Source of the DNA: JBMNMU01 sp050953505
GTDB taxonomy: Bacteria > Bacillota > Clostridia > Peptostreptococcales > Anaerovoracaceae
Length of the DNA stretch: 64,000 nt
Direction of reading: 5' to 3'
Assembly: GCA_050953505.1 (NCBI GenBank)
Contig: JBMNMU010000001.1
Location: 1,798,001-1,862,000, forward strand
Below, one piece after another: positions 1 through 7,816 of this stretch. Under the pieces are notes generated by a model. The model was not told the origin of the DNA. It ran no database searches and worked only from the letters and a program-made list of their open reading frames with translations. Positions within the stretch are counted from its first letter, which is position 1. Each line of letters begins with the position of its first letter. A program made the translations under genes and the position numbers.

Positions 1-619
1 CATTTAGTTTATCGCCCTCACCTCTATCATTCACTAAAAATTTTCCCATACGAAAGCCATCTTGGATATTTGTGTAGGCAATGTTTAAAGTTCCCAATGG
101 TACTGTTTGCAAATCACCGATTTTCTCCTTAATATCACTTTTGCTCAGGCTAAAATCAATTTCAGTTCGAGCGATGTTATTAAATTGAACCACAGCAACT
201 CTATTTTGCTGTCCTGGAACATCAAGCAAAATATCAACCGCTTGTTTCGCCGCATCCTTCATGCTTTCCAATTTATTTTTTTGGCTTCCACTAGGTGTCT
301 CGTCCATAGAATCCGAAGTATCTAATATAAGTATGACATCCAGGCTTGCCGCTGTATCCGTCGTCGTCCTCGGATAATCCTTTCCCACAGCTCGCAGGGT
401 TATTTCGAATTCTCCATTGCCTAAATATTCAACACTTTTATCTGTCCATATTTCCCCTGGTTGCAAACTAGAGGGTAGGGGATTTGGAGTGTCGGCTCCA
501 GGGTTCACGATTTCTAAATTACTGGACTCTGCTGCAAAGGATGTCGGGGCTGGTGTTAGGCCAATAACCAGTGCCAGTACTAGAATGAACGAATATATCT
601 TCCTCCTATCTCTTTTCAT
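1..619 (-). CDS. von Willebrand factor A domain protein, secreted (3' end outside window)
   Basis: The leftward frame starts at an ATG at 619 behind an AGAAGGTG ribosome-binding site and is still open at base 1, so 206 codons are visible. Residues 1-30 form a Sec signal peptide: basic MKRDRRK, a hydrophobic core, then an SFAA cleavage region. About residue 75 begins a VWA fold with a complete MIDAS start (LDTSDSM, the DxSxS pattern), followed by the expected amphipathic helix and the VAVVQFN strand. VWA domains of this kind bind ligands through a metal ion and are common in surface adhesins and pilus-tip proteins. The missing part could carry repeats or an LPXTG anchor. A c-di-GMP-I riboswitch lies in its leader, so expression probably follows c-di-GMP level. 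Exact function is unknown. Confidence 0.85.
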   Translation of the reverse strand, partial: MKRDRRKIYSFILVLALVIGLTPAPTSFAAESSNLEIVNPGADTPNPLPSSLQPGEIWTDKSVEYLGNGEFEITLRAVGKDYPRTTTDTAASLDVILILDTSDSMDETPSGSQKNKLESMKDAAKQAVDILLDVPGQQNRVAVVQFNNIARTEIDFSLSKSDIKEKIGDLQTVPLGTLNIAYTNIQDGFRMGKFLVNDRGEGDKLN

Positions 620-741
620 TTCTATTCACCTTCTTTCTTCTTCAACGACTCATTTTGATTTGTTTTGTTTCTAAAAGTTTGATAGGATCCAACCATTCCG
701 CGAAAGCAAATATTTATCAAGTCTTCATTTCTTTTTCAATT

Positions 742-759
742 AAAAAAGCCACCTTTTTT
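742..759 (-). terminator. possible expression-platform hairpin of the upstream riboswitch
   Basis: On the minus strand a 7-bp stem AAAAAAG/CTTTTTT closes a 4-nt loop and ends in a U-run, 45 nt after the c-di-GMP aptamer and before the VWA gene. It could be the terminator through which the riboswitch acts, but the stem is almost all A-U, so this is tentative. Confidence 0.35.
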
Positions 760-803
760 CACTCTCCTTTCATACCTTTCCGTATTTTCGAAAAGTTCTA
801 AGT

Positions 804-905
804 GAAATATGTGGCAACCGGACAACCATTACATTTTTTTCTGTTATGTTTTAGGCTCCTAGCTTTGCGTCCCTCCTTTCGGTAGGTTTGCCCTTTCCAA
901 ATTTC
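804..905 (-). promoter_or_regulatory. c-di-GMP-I (GEMM-I) riboswitch
   Basis: The minus strand carries the hallmark GEMM-I aptamer: GGGCAAACC, a P2 stem capped by GAAA, GGGACGCAAAGC, a CCUAAA-type tetraloop receptor, and a P3 arm ending in the GGUUGUCCGGUUGCC region. P1 is formed by GAAAUUUGG (897-905) with CCACAUAUUUC (804-814). This class binds cyclic di-GMP in mRNA leaders. Here it leads to the VWA surface protein about 185 nt downstream. Whether ligand turns the gene on or off cannot be read with certainty. Confidence 0.9.
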
Positions 906-1035
906 TAAGTTACAACGTCAATAAATATTTATTAAACCTACTATCTCATATGTTAGTCACAAAACGGTCACACAGATCGAAGAAAGATTGTTAATTCTAT
1001 AACTTCAGCAACTTGTCATGATCAAAAAATAAAAA

Positions 1036-1090
1036 AGCCCCCTAGTAATGGCAAACAGCATTTTAAGCCGTTTACTACTACCAAGGAGCT
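1036..1090 (-). terminator. intrinsic terminator of rubrerythrin gene
   Basis: A long imperfect stem (AGCUCCUUGG...AGGGGGCU with inner AAACGGC/GCUGUUU pairing) is followed on the minus strand by UUUUUUAUUUUUU. It lies about 60 nt past the rubrerythrin stop codon. Confidence 0.75.
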
Positions 1091-1147
1091 TATATGTTAT
1101 CGGTTTATATTTTATTTAATGTTTTTATTTTATTTTACATTAAACTA

Positions 1148-1684
1148 TTAATAGTTTTTGCAACGAACTTCAAAGTAGGCTTTTGAGTGAGCGCAAACAG
1201 GACATTCTTCAAAGGCTTTTTGACCAGTGTAAACATAGCCACAATTGCCACATTTCCACTCAACAATTTCATCCTTTTCAAAAACTTTTCCTTCTTCAAT
1301 GTTTTTCTTCAGTTTTCTATATCTTTCTTCGTGTTCTTTTTCAACAGATGCAACGCCTTCCATCTGGGCTGCGATTTCAGGGAAGCCTTCTTCTCTAGCT
1401 ACTTTCGCCATTTCTGCGTACATCTCTGTCCACTCGTAATTTTCACCTTCAGCTGCATCTTCAAGGTTTTCAGATGTGGTTCCAATGCCTTGAGCTAATT
1501 TGAACCATAGTTCTGCGTGTTCTTTTTCATTTGCCGCGGTTTCCGCAAAAATTGCTGCAATCTGCTCATAACCCTCTTTCTTTGCTCTAGAAGCATAGTA
1601 TGTGTACTTGTTTCTTGCCATAGATTCTCCTGCAAATGCTTGCAACAAATTTTCTAAGGTTTTAGTTCCTTTTAAATCCTTCAT
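1148..1684 (-). CDS. rbr: rubrerythrin
   Basis: This 178-residue cytoplasmic protein has the full rubrerythrin layout. A four-helix ferritin-like di-iron domain carries E20, the E53-x-x-H56 pair (NEKEH) and a second ExxH in VEKEHEER near residue 130. A C-terminal rubredoxin-like domain binds one iron through C145/C148 and C161/C164 (CGNC...CPVC). Rubrerythrins reduce hydrogen peroxide with electrons passed from NAD(P)H via rubredoxin or flavoproteins and protect strict anaerobes from oxygen stress. The start at 1684 follows a GGAGGTAC-type ribosome-binding site. It appears monocistronic, with its own terminator downstream. Length is close to the usual 180-195 residues. Confidence 0.96.
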   Translation of the reverse strand: MKDLKGTKTLENLLQAFAGESMARNKYTYYASRAKKEGYEQIAAIFAETAANEKEHAELWFKLAQGIGTTSENLEDAAEGENYEWTEMYAEMAKVAREEGFPEIAAQMEGVASVEKEHEERYRKLKKNIEEGKVFEKDEIVEWKCGNCGYVYTGQKAFEECPVCAHSKAYFEVRCKNY

Positions 1685-1813
1685 CTTAGTACCTCCGTCT
1701 TTTGTAATGAATTACGTCTATATTAACACTAGCTTATTGATGCTTTATACCCATTTATCCTAACATGAATCGGGTAAATTGTCTATGAATTACTGGTGAA
1801 AAACGGTTATTTG

Positions 1814-3487
1814 TTACATTTTTTTACCCCAAACGCTACCGCCAATAAATTCTCGTAGGATTGAGTTATTCACAATTACAGAGTCGTCCTCAATAATTTC
1901 AAAGAATGCCAGAAACTTTAAAAGCCTCACTGCTTCTCCGTACTCTGGCTCCTCCCGAGTGATTACTTTTAAAAGAGGTTCAGCATACTTTCTCAAGACG
2001 CTGAGCTCATAAATATGGACGGAATTGAAGAAAACATCTGCTTCACTGTTAAATGGGAAAATGTTTTTATCCTCCCCCGCCCTGACCTTTGGCCAATTTT
2101 TGATGGTATACTGGGCGTTATTCCCTCGAAATTTATAATCTCTTACCATTCTCCGAAGCAACCTATTGTCGGTAGTTGGGATTCGGTTATGATCATCGAT
2201 GCTCAACTGAGTCAGTGGGCTGATATAAATCTTGAATTTTTCACTTTCATCGATATCTGCAGTGAGTTTACTGTTTAATCCATGAATTCCTTCGATTATA
2301 ATTGGTTCTCCTTCTTTCGCACTGATGATTCTTTCACCAAATATCTTAGTTCCATTTATAAAATCAAATCTAGGTATATCTACCTGCTCTCCATTAAGAA
2401 GCCCATTCATATCCTTGTTAAAAAGTTTTACATCGATAGCTTCCAGGTCCTCATAATTTCGCTCTCCGTATTGGTCTAATGGAGTATCCTCCCTTTCGTG
2501 AAAATAATCATCCGTACCCAGATATAGGGGATGCTTACCATTCACCTTTAGTTGTATAATTAACCTTCTGGCAAAGGTGGTCTTCCCAGAGGAGGATGGC
2601 CCAGCGATCAGGACGATTCGTTTTTTTGATTTGGTAATTAAGTCTGCTATTTCTGCAATTTTCTTCTCGTGGAGGGCTTCGGATATTTGAATAATTTCTT
2701 TATATTCTCCGTCTTCTATCTTTTTGTTAAGATCTCCAACAAAATGAATATCCATGATATCTCCCCATCGGGTGGCTTCTCCAAAAGCTTTATATAGCTG
2801 AATCTCATCCACAAACTCAGGTAATTTATCAGGATTTGAAGGATGAGGGAATCTCAGGAGCACGCCCTTTCTATATTTTAATAGCTCAAAATATTGAATA
2901 TAGGAAGTAGAGGGAACCATCTGACCATAGAAGAAATTTTTAAAACCATCTATGGAATAAAATGGAACGTGAGTCACGTCAATTGCACGCATCAGCATAT
3001 TCGTTTTCTCTGTATGACCGTTCATAACTAAAACTTCTAGCGCTTCTTCTTTGGGTACAATTTCTTTTATAAAAGGCAGGTCCATATCCACGATTTGACG
3101 CATTCTCTTTTCGATATCTTTTACGTTCTTCTCTGTAAGAGGAGCGTCCTGCTTGATTTCTGTATAAAGGCCTTTGTTCAATGAGTTTTCGATTCCTACT
3201 GAATTTATGCCTAAAACATCGCATACAGCCTTTAAATAAATCAAAGAAATACTTCTTTGATAAATTAAATTAGCCGAATTATCTCTCATATCAAGAAATT
3301 CTATGGTGCAAGGTTCTTCTATGGTTTTCGTAAGCTCGGTGACTTTATTATCTACTTTCGCTGCCAGAATTTTATATGGGAGGTGGGGATACTCATTTAC
3401 CAGACTTTCTAAGGTGCTGCCTTTTTTTACAGTTCGTTGAATTTCCTTTTCTCGGGGGCCTACTATGAGCCTGATATTTATTTCCAT
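1814..3487 (-). CDS. uridine kinase-like nucleoside kinase with N-terminal TGS/SAD-like domains
   Basis: The product is 557 residues. I chose ATG 3487 because TAAGGAGGAT lies just upstream; the frame runs open to 3532 without a better site. Residues 1-65 resemble a TGS-type beta-grasp domain. Residues about 70-240 resemble the SAD-like editing module of threonyl-tRNA synthetases. Residues 290-500 are a P-loop kinase of the uridine kinase/phosphoribulokinase family with Walker A GPSSSGKTT (296-304). This three-part architecture is common in Clostridia and is usually annotated as nucleoside kinase. The likely reaction is ATP-dependent phosphorylation of a nucleoside, but the substrate of this fused class is not settled. 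It stands alone, with no operon partner. Confidence 0.85.
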   Translation of the reverse strand: MEINIRLIVGPREKEIQRTVKKGSTLESLVNEYPHLPYKILAAKVDNKVTELTKTIEEPCTIEFLDMRDNSANLIYQRSISLIYLKAVCDVLGINSVGIENSLNKGLYTEIKQDAPLTEKNVKDIEKRMRQIVDMDLPFIKEIVPKEEALEVLVMNGHTEKTNMLMRAIDVTHVPFYSIDGFKNFFYGQMVPSTSYIQYFELLKYRKGVLLRFPHPSNPDKLPEFVDEIQLYKAFGEATRWGDIMDIHFVGDLNKKIEDGEYKEIIQISEALHEKKIAEIADLITKSKKRIVLIAGPSSSGKTTFARRLIIQLKVNGKHPLYLGTDDYFHEREDTPLDQYGERNYEDLEAIDVKLFNKDMNGLLNGEQVDIPRFDFINGTKIFGERIISAKEGEPIIIEGIHGLNSKLTADIDESEKFKIYISPLTQLSIDDHNRIPTTDNRLLRRMVRDYKFRGNNAQYTIKNWPKVRAGEDKNIFPFNSEADVFFNSVHIYELSVLRKYAEPLLKVITREEPEYGEAVRLLKFLAFFEIIEDDSVIVNNSILREFIGGSVWGKKM

Positions 3488-3796
3488 GATATTATCCTCC
3501 TTATTACTATTCCATTCTGCCCATAAAGGCAAAAAGTTTTCACGCTACAAACAGAATTTCCATTATTATTGAGTTTTTTAAAAATTGAATAAACTCATGA
3601 TTTTAGTATATCATGGACTCAAAAAACAAACTACCAGAATAAGTAGTAGAATAATGGACATAATAATCCTCGATAGGATAGATTTCATAAAATCACTGTT
3701 TTGCCAAATTGCAGCTGATTATGAAATCAAAGCTTTATTCCTGCCTAACGAAACCTTCAAATGTTTTAGGACAGGATATTAAAAGGAGTGATATTT

Positions 3797-3997
3797 TTGA
3801 GAAATTTAGCTCTTATTTTAGTAATTATAGGCGCTATAAACTGGGGGCTCATCGGCTTTTTTAGATACGATTTGATCTCCAACATTTTTGGCGGAAACCT
3901 GGCAGGGATTAGCAGATTTATATTTGCTGTTGTAGGCCTTGCCGGCTTATACGCAATATCTTTCTTTTTCAGGAAACACAGTATCGCGGAATCTTAA
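3797..3997 (+). CDS. DUF378 family small membrane protein (YuzA-like)
   Basis: This 66-residue protein has two hydrophobic helices, the first holding the family signature IGAINWGLIGFF and the second VVGLAGLYA. It matches the DUF378 family of unknown function. The frame is open from GTG 3788, but that codon overlaps the AAGGAG ribosome-binding site, so TTG 3797, 8 nt beyond it, is the better start. A strong terminator follows at 4028-4068, so it is probably a single-gene unit. Confidence 0.8.
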   Translation: MRNLALILVIIGAINWGLIGFFRYDLISNIFGGNLAGISRFIFAVVGLAGLYAISFFFRKHSIAES

Positions 3998-4027
3998 TCT
4001 TTTTTAAAAATAGCGTTCTCTAATTCG

Positions 4028-4068
4028 AAGAAAAAAGCAGTTCTGATTTTATCGACTGCTTTTTTCTT
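4028..4068 (+). terminator. intrinsic terminator after DUF378 gene
   Basis: The arms AAGAAAAAAGCAGT (4028-4041) and ACTGCTTTTTTCTT (4055-4068) are perfect complements, with the U-rich tail inside the 3' arm. The stem is nearly symmetric and could also work on the other strand. Confidence 0.85.
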
Positions 4069-4196
4069 TGCAAATAAAGTAGTTCAAGGAAAATTAAAAA
4101 AGTCTGCGCAGTATAGAGCAGCAACATATTTTACAGAGATAAAATGTTTCGCTTTAACTTGCAATTAGCGTTTTCTTCTTTGAATCATAATATATC

Positions 4197-4226
4197 TTGA
4201 CAAGTTCTTTATTCCAGAGATATAAT
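4197..4226 (+). promoter_or_regulatory. SigA-type promoter of the T-box leader
   Basis: A consensus -35 TTGACA (4197-4202) and consensus -10 TATAAT (4221-4226) are separated by 18 nt. Transcription would start near 4233, just ahead of T-box stem I. Confidence 0.85.
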
Positions 4227-4232
4227 GATTTC

Positions 4233-4489
4233 ATATATCAATCGGCGATGATAGGGTAAAGTAAGTATTGTGTATCGTTCACAGAGAGTCGGAAAAGCTG
4301 AGAACCGACAACGAGAGCATACCCAAGTTCCCCCTTGAGCTTGTAAATTGAACAGTTTATTAAAGCTAAGTAGATTTACACGGTTTCCCCCGTTATCAGG
4401 ATACGGATGTTTGTCCAGAGTGGCCAGATGGCAATAAAGAGTGGTACCGCGGGTTTCCCGTCTCTTACGAGACGGAAAACCCGCTTTTT
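4233..4489 (+). promoter_or_regulatory. T-box riboswitch, orphan (possibly Ser-specific)
   Basis: The leader contains the stem I landmark AGAGAGTCGG with its closing CCGAC, the 14-nt T-box AGAGTGGTACCGCG at about 4439, and a strong terminator (arms from 4449 and to 4484, then TTTTT). T-boxes sense uncharged tRNA and usually control aminoacyl-tRNA synthetase or amino-acid genes. The base of stem I pairs GGGTA (4254-4258) with TACCC (4320-4324). The specifier would then sit in AGAGCA, and my best reading is AGC (4316-4318), a serine codon. No synthetase or amino-acid gene follows: the next gene is on the other strand and the next rightward gene is 660 nt away. Confidence 0.88.
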
Positions 4490-4507
4490 ATTGCTATGTT
4501 ATCTTTT

Positions 4508-4633
4508 TTAGCAACGTCTGCAATCATCTCCGAAACCGCCAATTAGATTGCAGTTACAGAAAAGAATTACAAGCAACAGGAAGAAGAAAAGAAGACTATC
4601 ATCTATGCCTCCAAAACCTTTATTGTAACCCAT
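4508..4633 (-). CDS. 41-residue Gly/Cys-rich hydrophobic protein, spore-associated type
   Basis: ATG 4633 follows a perfect AAGGAGG site at about 8 nt, and the frame ends at TAA 4508. The peptide begins MGYNKGFGGID, continues with a strongly hydrophobic LLFFFLLLVILF stretch, and ends in a short tail with four cysteines. The shape (Gly/Tyr-rich start, one hydrophobic helix, about 40 residues) resembles small YjcZ-type sporulation proteins, but I cannot assign a family. It is convergent with the T-box leader, whose terminator ends 19 nt away. Confidence 0.65.
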   Translation of the reverse strand: MGYNKGFGGIDDSLLFFFLLLVILFCNCNLIGGFGDDCRRC

Positions 4634-4764
4634 GTAGTAATACCTCCTTAAAAAATTATTTCTTAATTTTATATTACTATATGCAAAAACAATAAATTGG
4701 TTACTGTCGCAGGGTGAGCCGAAAAAAATATGATATTTTTATAGTATTGAAATTTCAATATAAA

Positions 4765-5121
4765 TCCTGTCTAGCAAAACACTAGCGTGTTTTGGGCAGA
4801 ATGTTAACTGAAAAATTGTTGCCAGCTTTATGACACCTTCAGAAAGTGCTCCCCTATTTGTAAGTTTTGCGAGCCAAGAGAGCTATGGAGTTTGTGATGA
4901 TGAGCTGGACAATTTCTGTATAAATTCTGCCTAGCAAAACACTAGCGTGTTTTGGGCAGAATGTTAACTGAAAAATTGTTGCCAGCTTTATGACACCTTC
5001 AGAAAGTGCTCCCCTATTTGTAAGTTTTGCGAGCCAAGAGAGCTATGGAGTTTGTGATGATGAGCTGGACAATTTCTGTATAAATTCTGCCTAGCAAAAC
5101 ACTAGCGTGTTTTGGGCAGAA
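4765..5121. repeat. 160-bp direct repeat, two full units plus terminal hairpin
   Basis: Three copies of a perfect hairpin (arms TTCTGCC/GGCAGAA and CAAAACAC/GTGTTTTG) start at 4765, 4925 and 5085, exactly 160 bp apart. The first copy is slightly decayed. Between them lies a second stem of AAATTGT..CCAGCT with AGCTGG.CAATTT, followed by a constant CTGTATAAA. The same modules recur near 30.7-30.9, 52.3 and 60.0 kb. The last hairpin ends 28 nt before the ligase start codon, so it is part of that gene's leader. Confidence 0.9.
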
Positions 5122-5149
5122 TGTTAAATATAAAAAGGGAGAGAATGAA

Positions 5150-6448
5150 ATGATTTGGAATGAACCAATGGAATGCATGAGCAGGGATGAAATGCATGCT
5201 CTACAAAGCAGACGACTAAGGAATACTGTGTCTTACGTTTATCATAATGTAACCTTCTACAGAAAAAAAATGCAAGAGCTAGGCCTTGAGCCCGGCGATA
5301 TCAAAACTGTAGATGATCTTGTTTTATTACCTTTTACTACAAAGCAAGATCTACGAGACAATTATCCCTTTGGTTTATTTGCCATACCTAAGAGTGAAAT
5401 TGTTAGAGTTCACGCATCCTCAGGAACAACTGGAAAATCAACCGTTGTGGCCTATACTAGAAAAGATATTGAGATCTTTTCCGAAGTAGTCGCTAGGGCT
5501 CTTTGTGCTGCAGGTGCCACGCGAGATGATACTGTTCAAGTCGCTTATGGATATGGCCTTTTCACTGGTGGATTAGGCATTCATTATGGTGCTGAAAAAC
5601 TTGGTGCTGCAGTGGTTCCTATTTCAGGTGGTAATACAAACAGGCAACTTTCCATTATGCAAGATTTCGGTAGTACGATTCTGGCCTGTACCCCATCATA
5701 TGCTGCCTATTTAGCTGAAGCTGCAGTTGAGGCTGGAATCGATCCAAATACATTACCTATTAGAATAGGAATTTTTGGTGCTGAACCTTGGAGCCAAGAA
5801 ATGAGAAAAAAAATCGAAGAAGGTCTTGGAATTGAAGCTTATGACATTTATGGATTAAGTGAAATCATCGGACCCGGCGTTTCTAGCTCTTGCATATGTC
5901 AAGATGGCTTACATATAGCTGAAGATCATTTCGTTCCTGAAATTTTAGAGCCAAACACTCTAGAGCCCGTTGCAGAAGGGGTTACTGGAGAGCTTGTATT
6001 TACAACGATCACCAAGCAAGGCATGCCTTTATTGCGCTATCGAACGAGAGATTTGAGCAGTTTGAATTATGATTCTTGTGATTGTGGTAGGACCAGTGTT
6101 CGTATGGCTAAGATTTTTGGACGTTCAGACGACATGCTTATCATAAGGGGTGTAAATGTCTTCCCATCCCAGGTGGAAAGCATTCTGTTAGAAATTGATG
6201 AAGCCAAGCCTCATTATATGCTCATCGTTGATCGAAAAGGTACAATGGACACCTTAGAAATTCAAGTAGAAATAGATGATCAGTATTTTTCAGACGAAAT
6301 GGCACAGCTTAATAATATTCGAAACAAGATTAAGAAAAAAGTTGAGGAGACATTAGGTATTAGTGTTATAATTAGCTTAGTAGAACATAAGACTTTAGCG
6401 CGAAGTGAAGGAAAAGCCAAGCGAGTTATTGATAAGCGTACCATTTAG
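5150..6448 (+). CDS. phenylacetate-CoA ligase family enzyme (AMP-forming)
   Basis: The protein has 432 residues, the usual length for phenylacetate-CoA ligases. It shows the adenylate-forming P-loop SSGTTGKSTVV (near residue 90), the YGLSEIIGPG motif and the C-terminal RSDDMLIIRGVNVFPSQVE segment typical of the PaaK-like branch. The enzyme would activate an aryl acid such as phenylacetate or indoleacetate with ATP and CoA. In anaerobes such genes often serve aromatic amino-acid fermentation, usually beside indolepyruvate ferredoxin oxidoreductase, which is not seen here. The start follows AGGGAGAG. An ACT-domain protein follows 16 nt after the stop and probably shares the transcript. The symbol paaK would fit, but the substrate is not proven. 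Confidence 0.9.
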   Translation: MIWNEPMECMSRDEMHALQSRRLRNTVSYVYHNVTFYRKKMQELGLEPGDIKTVDDLVLLPFTTKQDLRDNYPFGLFAIPKSEIVRVHASSGTTGKSTVVAYTRKDIEIFSEVVARALCAAGATRDDTVQVAYGYGLFTGGLGIHYGAEKLGAAVVPISGGNTNRQLSIMQDFGSTILACTPSYAAYLAEAAVEAGIDPNTLPIRIGIFGAEPWSQEMRKKIEEGLGIEAYDIYGLSEIIGPGVSSSCICQDGLHIAEDHFVPEILEPNTLEPVAEGVTGELVFTTITKQGMPLLRYRTRDLSSLNYDSCDCGRTSVRMAKIFGRSDDMLIIRGVNVFPSQVESILLEIDEAKPHYMLIVDRKGTMDTLEIQVEIDDQYFSDEMAQLNNIRNKIKKKVEETLGISVIISLVEHKTLARSEGKAKRVIDKRTI

Positions 6449-6464
6449 AAAGGAAGATGAGACT

Positions 6465-6857
6465 ATGGTGATCCAACAGTTATCTGTATTTCTGCAAAAC
6501 GAGCTAGGAAGACTAAAGGAAGTTACCGATATATTATATAAGAACAATATTAACATCTGCGCACTTAGCATCGCGGAAACTACCGAGTACGGCATACTTA
6601 GAATGATTGTTAGCGACATAAAGGCTGCGGAAAAAGCCTTGAAGGACGATGACTTTTCTGTAAAAATAACTGACGTCATATGTATTGAAGCCCCTGACAT
6701 ACCTGGTTCTTTGCATAAAACATTGCAGATCTTATCAGAGTCCGGGATCAATCTTTCCTATATGTACGGCTACTCTAGCGAAGGAGTTGCAAATTTAATA
6801 TTAAAGGTAAGTGATCCGGCTAAAGCAATGGAATTACTTAATGAAGCTACGGATTAG
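6465..6857 (+). CDS. tandem ACT-domain protein
   Basis: I chose ATG 6465 (130 residues), preceded by AGGAAGATGAG and lying 16 nt past the ligase stop. The frame runs open to 6405 inside the ligase gene. Two ACT folds follow each other: residues 1-65 (LSVFLQNELGRLKEVTDIL) and 68-130 (IEAPDIPGSLHKTLQILSE). ACT domains bind amino acids or related small ligands. Two-ACT proteins beside PaaK-like ligases are a recurrent clostridial pair, so it may sense an aromatic amino acid or product for the pathway. There is no catalytic domain. Confidence 0.85.
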   Translation: MVIQQLSVFLQNELGRLKEVTDILYKNNINICALSIAETTEYGILRMIVSDIKAAEKALKDDDFSVKITDVICIEAPDIPGSLHKTLQILSESGINLSYMYGYSSEGVANLILKVSDPAKAMELLNEATD

Positions 6858-6878
6858 TTTGTAAGGAATTGTGCGATA

Positions 6879-7133
6879 GTGCTATAGAATGGGCATGGGT
6901 TAGTTGGCAGTATTCATGACACTGGAAGCATGAAGCGAGTTTAGTGCTGTAAAATGGCATGGGTTAGTTGGCAGTGCTCATGACACTGGTGGCTTGAAGC
7001 GAGTTTGGTGCTGTAAAATGGCATGGGTTAGTTGGCAGTATTCATGACACTGGTGGCTTGAAGCGAGTTTGGTGCTGTAAAATGGCATGGGTTAGTTGGC
7101 AGTGCTCATGACTGAAAGCTTGAAGTGAGCTAG
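6879..7133. repeat. tandem repeat, four units of about 64 bp
   Basis: Units begin at 6879, 6944, 7008 and 7072, each starting GTGCTRTARAATGG and containing GGGTTAGTTGGCAGT and a variant of GACACTGGTGGCTTGAAGCG. The middle two are nearly identical and the outer two are diverged. The stretch has no convincing coding frame and lies downstream of the ACT gene. Confidence 0.85.
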
Positions 7134-7297
7134 GCAAACGGGCCCGGACACATGAGTTGAAGATTTACTCGCAAGTACTAATGCACATAATGTGCCGACT
7201 TGAGATTATATATTGAAAATATGTGCTTCATCATTAATAATTTCTACCTTGCTACAATTATATCTTTAATCTAAGCAGTTTTCTATATGATCTGTAT

Positions 7298-7375
7298 AGA
7301 GCATGATAAAACCTCTTTAAATGTTGTCTAAGCAACTCCATTTTACAAGAGATTTTATCTATGCTCTACTTTTTT
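7298..7375 (+). terminator. large hairpin with U-run, possible terminator
   Basis: AGAGCAT (7298-7304) pairs with ATGCTCT (7361-7367). Inside it, ATAAAA-CTCTT pairs with AAGAG-TTTTAT. A run of six T follows at 7370-7375. It may end the ligase-ACT transcript or be another interspersed palindrome. Confidence 0.5.
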
Positions 7376-7380
7376 CAAAA

Positions 7381-7425
7381 ATATGTAGTTGGGGCATCTG
7401 ATTTTTTTCAGACACCCCAACATAT
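7381..7425. terminator. perfect bidirectional hairpin, copy 1
   Basis: The stem is ATATG..GTTGGGG..TCTGA closing on TCAGA..CCCCAAC..CATAT, with a T-rich loop. The GGGGCATCTGA/TCAGACACCCC core recurs 70 bp further on, so this is a repeated element and may serve as a terminator for either strand. Confidence 0.6.
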
Positions 7426-7453
7426 TTATTCAGCCCTTTTTATAAAATTCAAA

Positions 7454-7487
7454 GTCGGAGCATCTGATTTTTATCAGACACCCCAAC
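7454..7487. terminator. hairpin copy 2 of the GCATCTGA/TCAGACACCCC element
   Basis: The arms GTCGGAG.ATCTGA and TCAGACACCCCAAC repeat the preceding hairpin with small changes on the left arm. It lies downstream of the leftward PC4-like gene. Confidence 0.5.
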
Positions 7488-7576
7488 ATCAATTATACAG
7501 CCAGTGTTTTTATCGTTGACTTTTGAAGCATTTTTATTTTACCACTTAGATTGGGTCGAGAACCTTGGCTCTTTCT

Positions 7577-7816
7577 CTATAACTCAATACCTTCAAGGAG
7601 TTCTGATAAAGCCTTTATTTCATCCTTGTTCATAGTAACGCCTTTTCCCATTTTTTCGTGGTTTTCATCCCAATCTCTTAAATCATACTTCGCGGGGTTA
7701 CCATTCCATGCGACCAGATTGAGCTCTTTTCTCCAACCTTTTTTGTTTACGCCAAGAACGCCGATGTGATTTTTCAACTCAAATGTTATTTCCCTTTTTC
7801 TTTCTTGTTGATCCAT
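7577..7816 (-). CDS. PC4/YdbC-family single-strand DNA-binding protein
   Basis: This 79-residue protein matches the bacterial PC4-like (YdbC) family: an N-terminal basic strand (ITFELKNHIGVLG), the central GWRKELNLVAWNGNPAKYDLRDW segment, and a C-terminal helix that ends in LSELLEGI. Members form dimers that bind single-stranded DNA or RNA and are implicated in transcription or DNA processing. The start follows GAAAGGATG. It stands alone between repeat-rich spacers. Confidence 0.85.
   Translation of the reverse strand: MDQQERKREITFELKNHIGVLGVNKKGWRKELNLVAWNGNPAKYDLRDWDENHEKMGKGVTMNKDEIKALSELLEGIEL

Noticed and set aside
417..674. Rightward 85-residue open frame
   Set aside because: It is antisense to the VWA gene, which has a signal peptide, MIDAS motif and good start.
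4233..5150. T-box as direct regulator of the phenylacetate-CoA ligase gene
   Set aside because: About 660 nt with an opposite-strand gene and a repeat array separate them, and my specifier reading is serine. I cannot exclude it but do not claim it.
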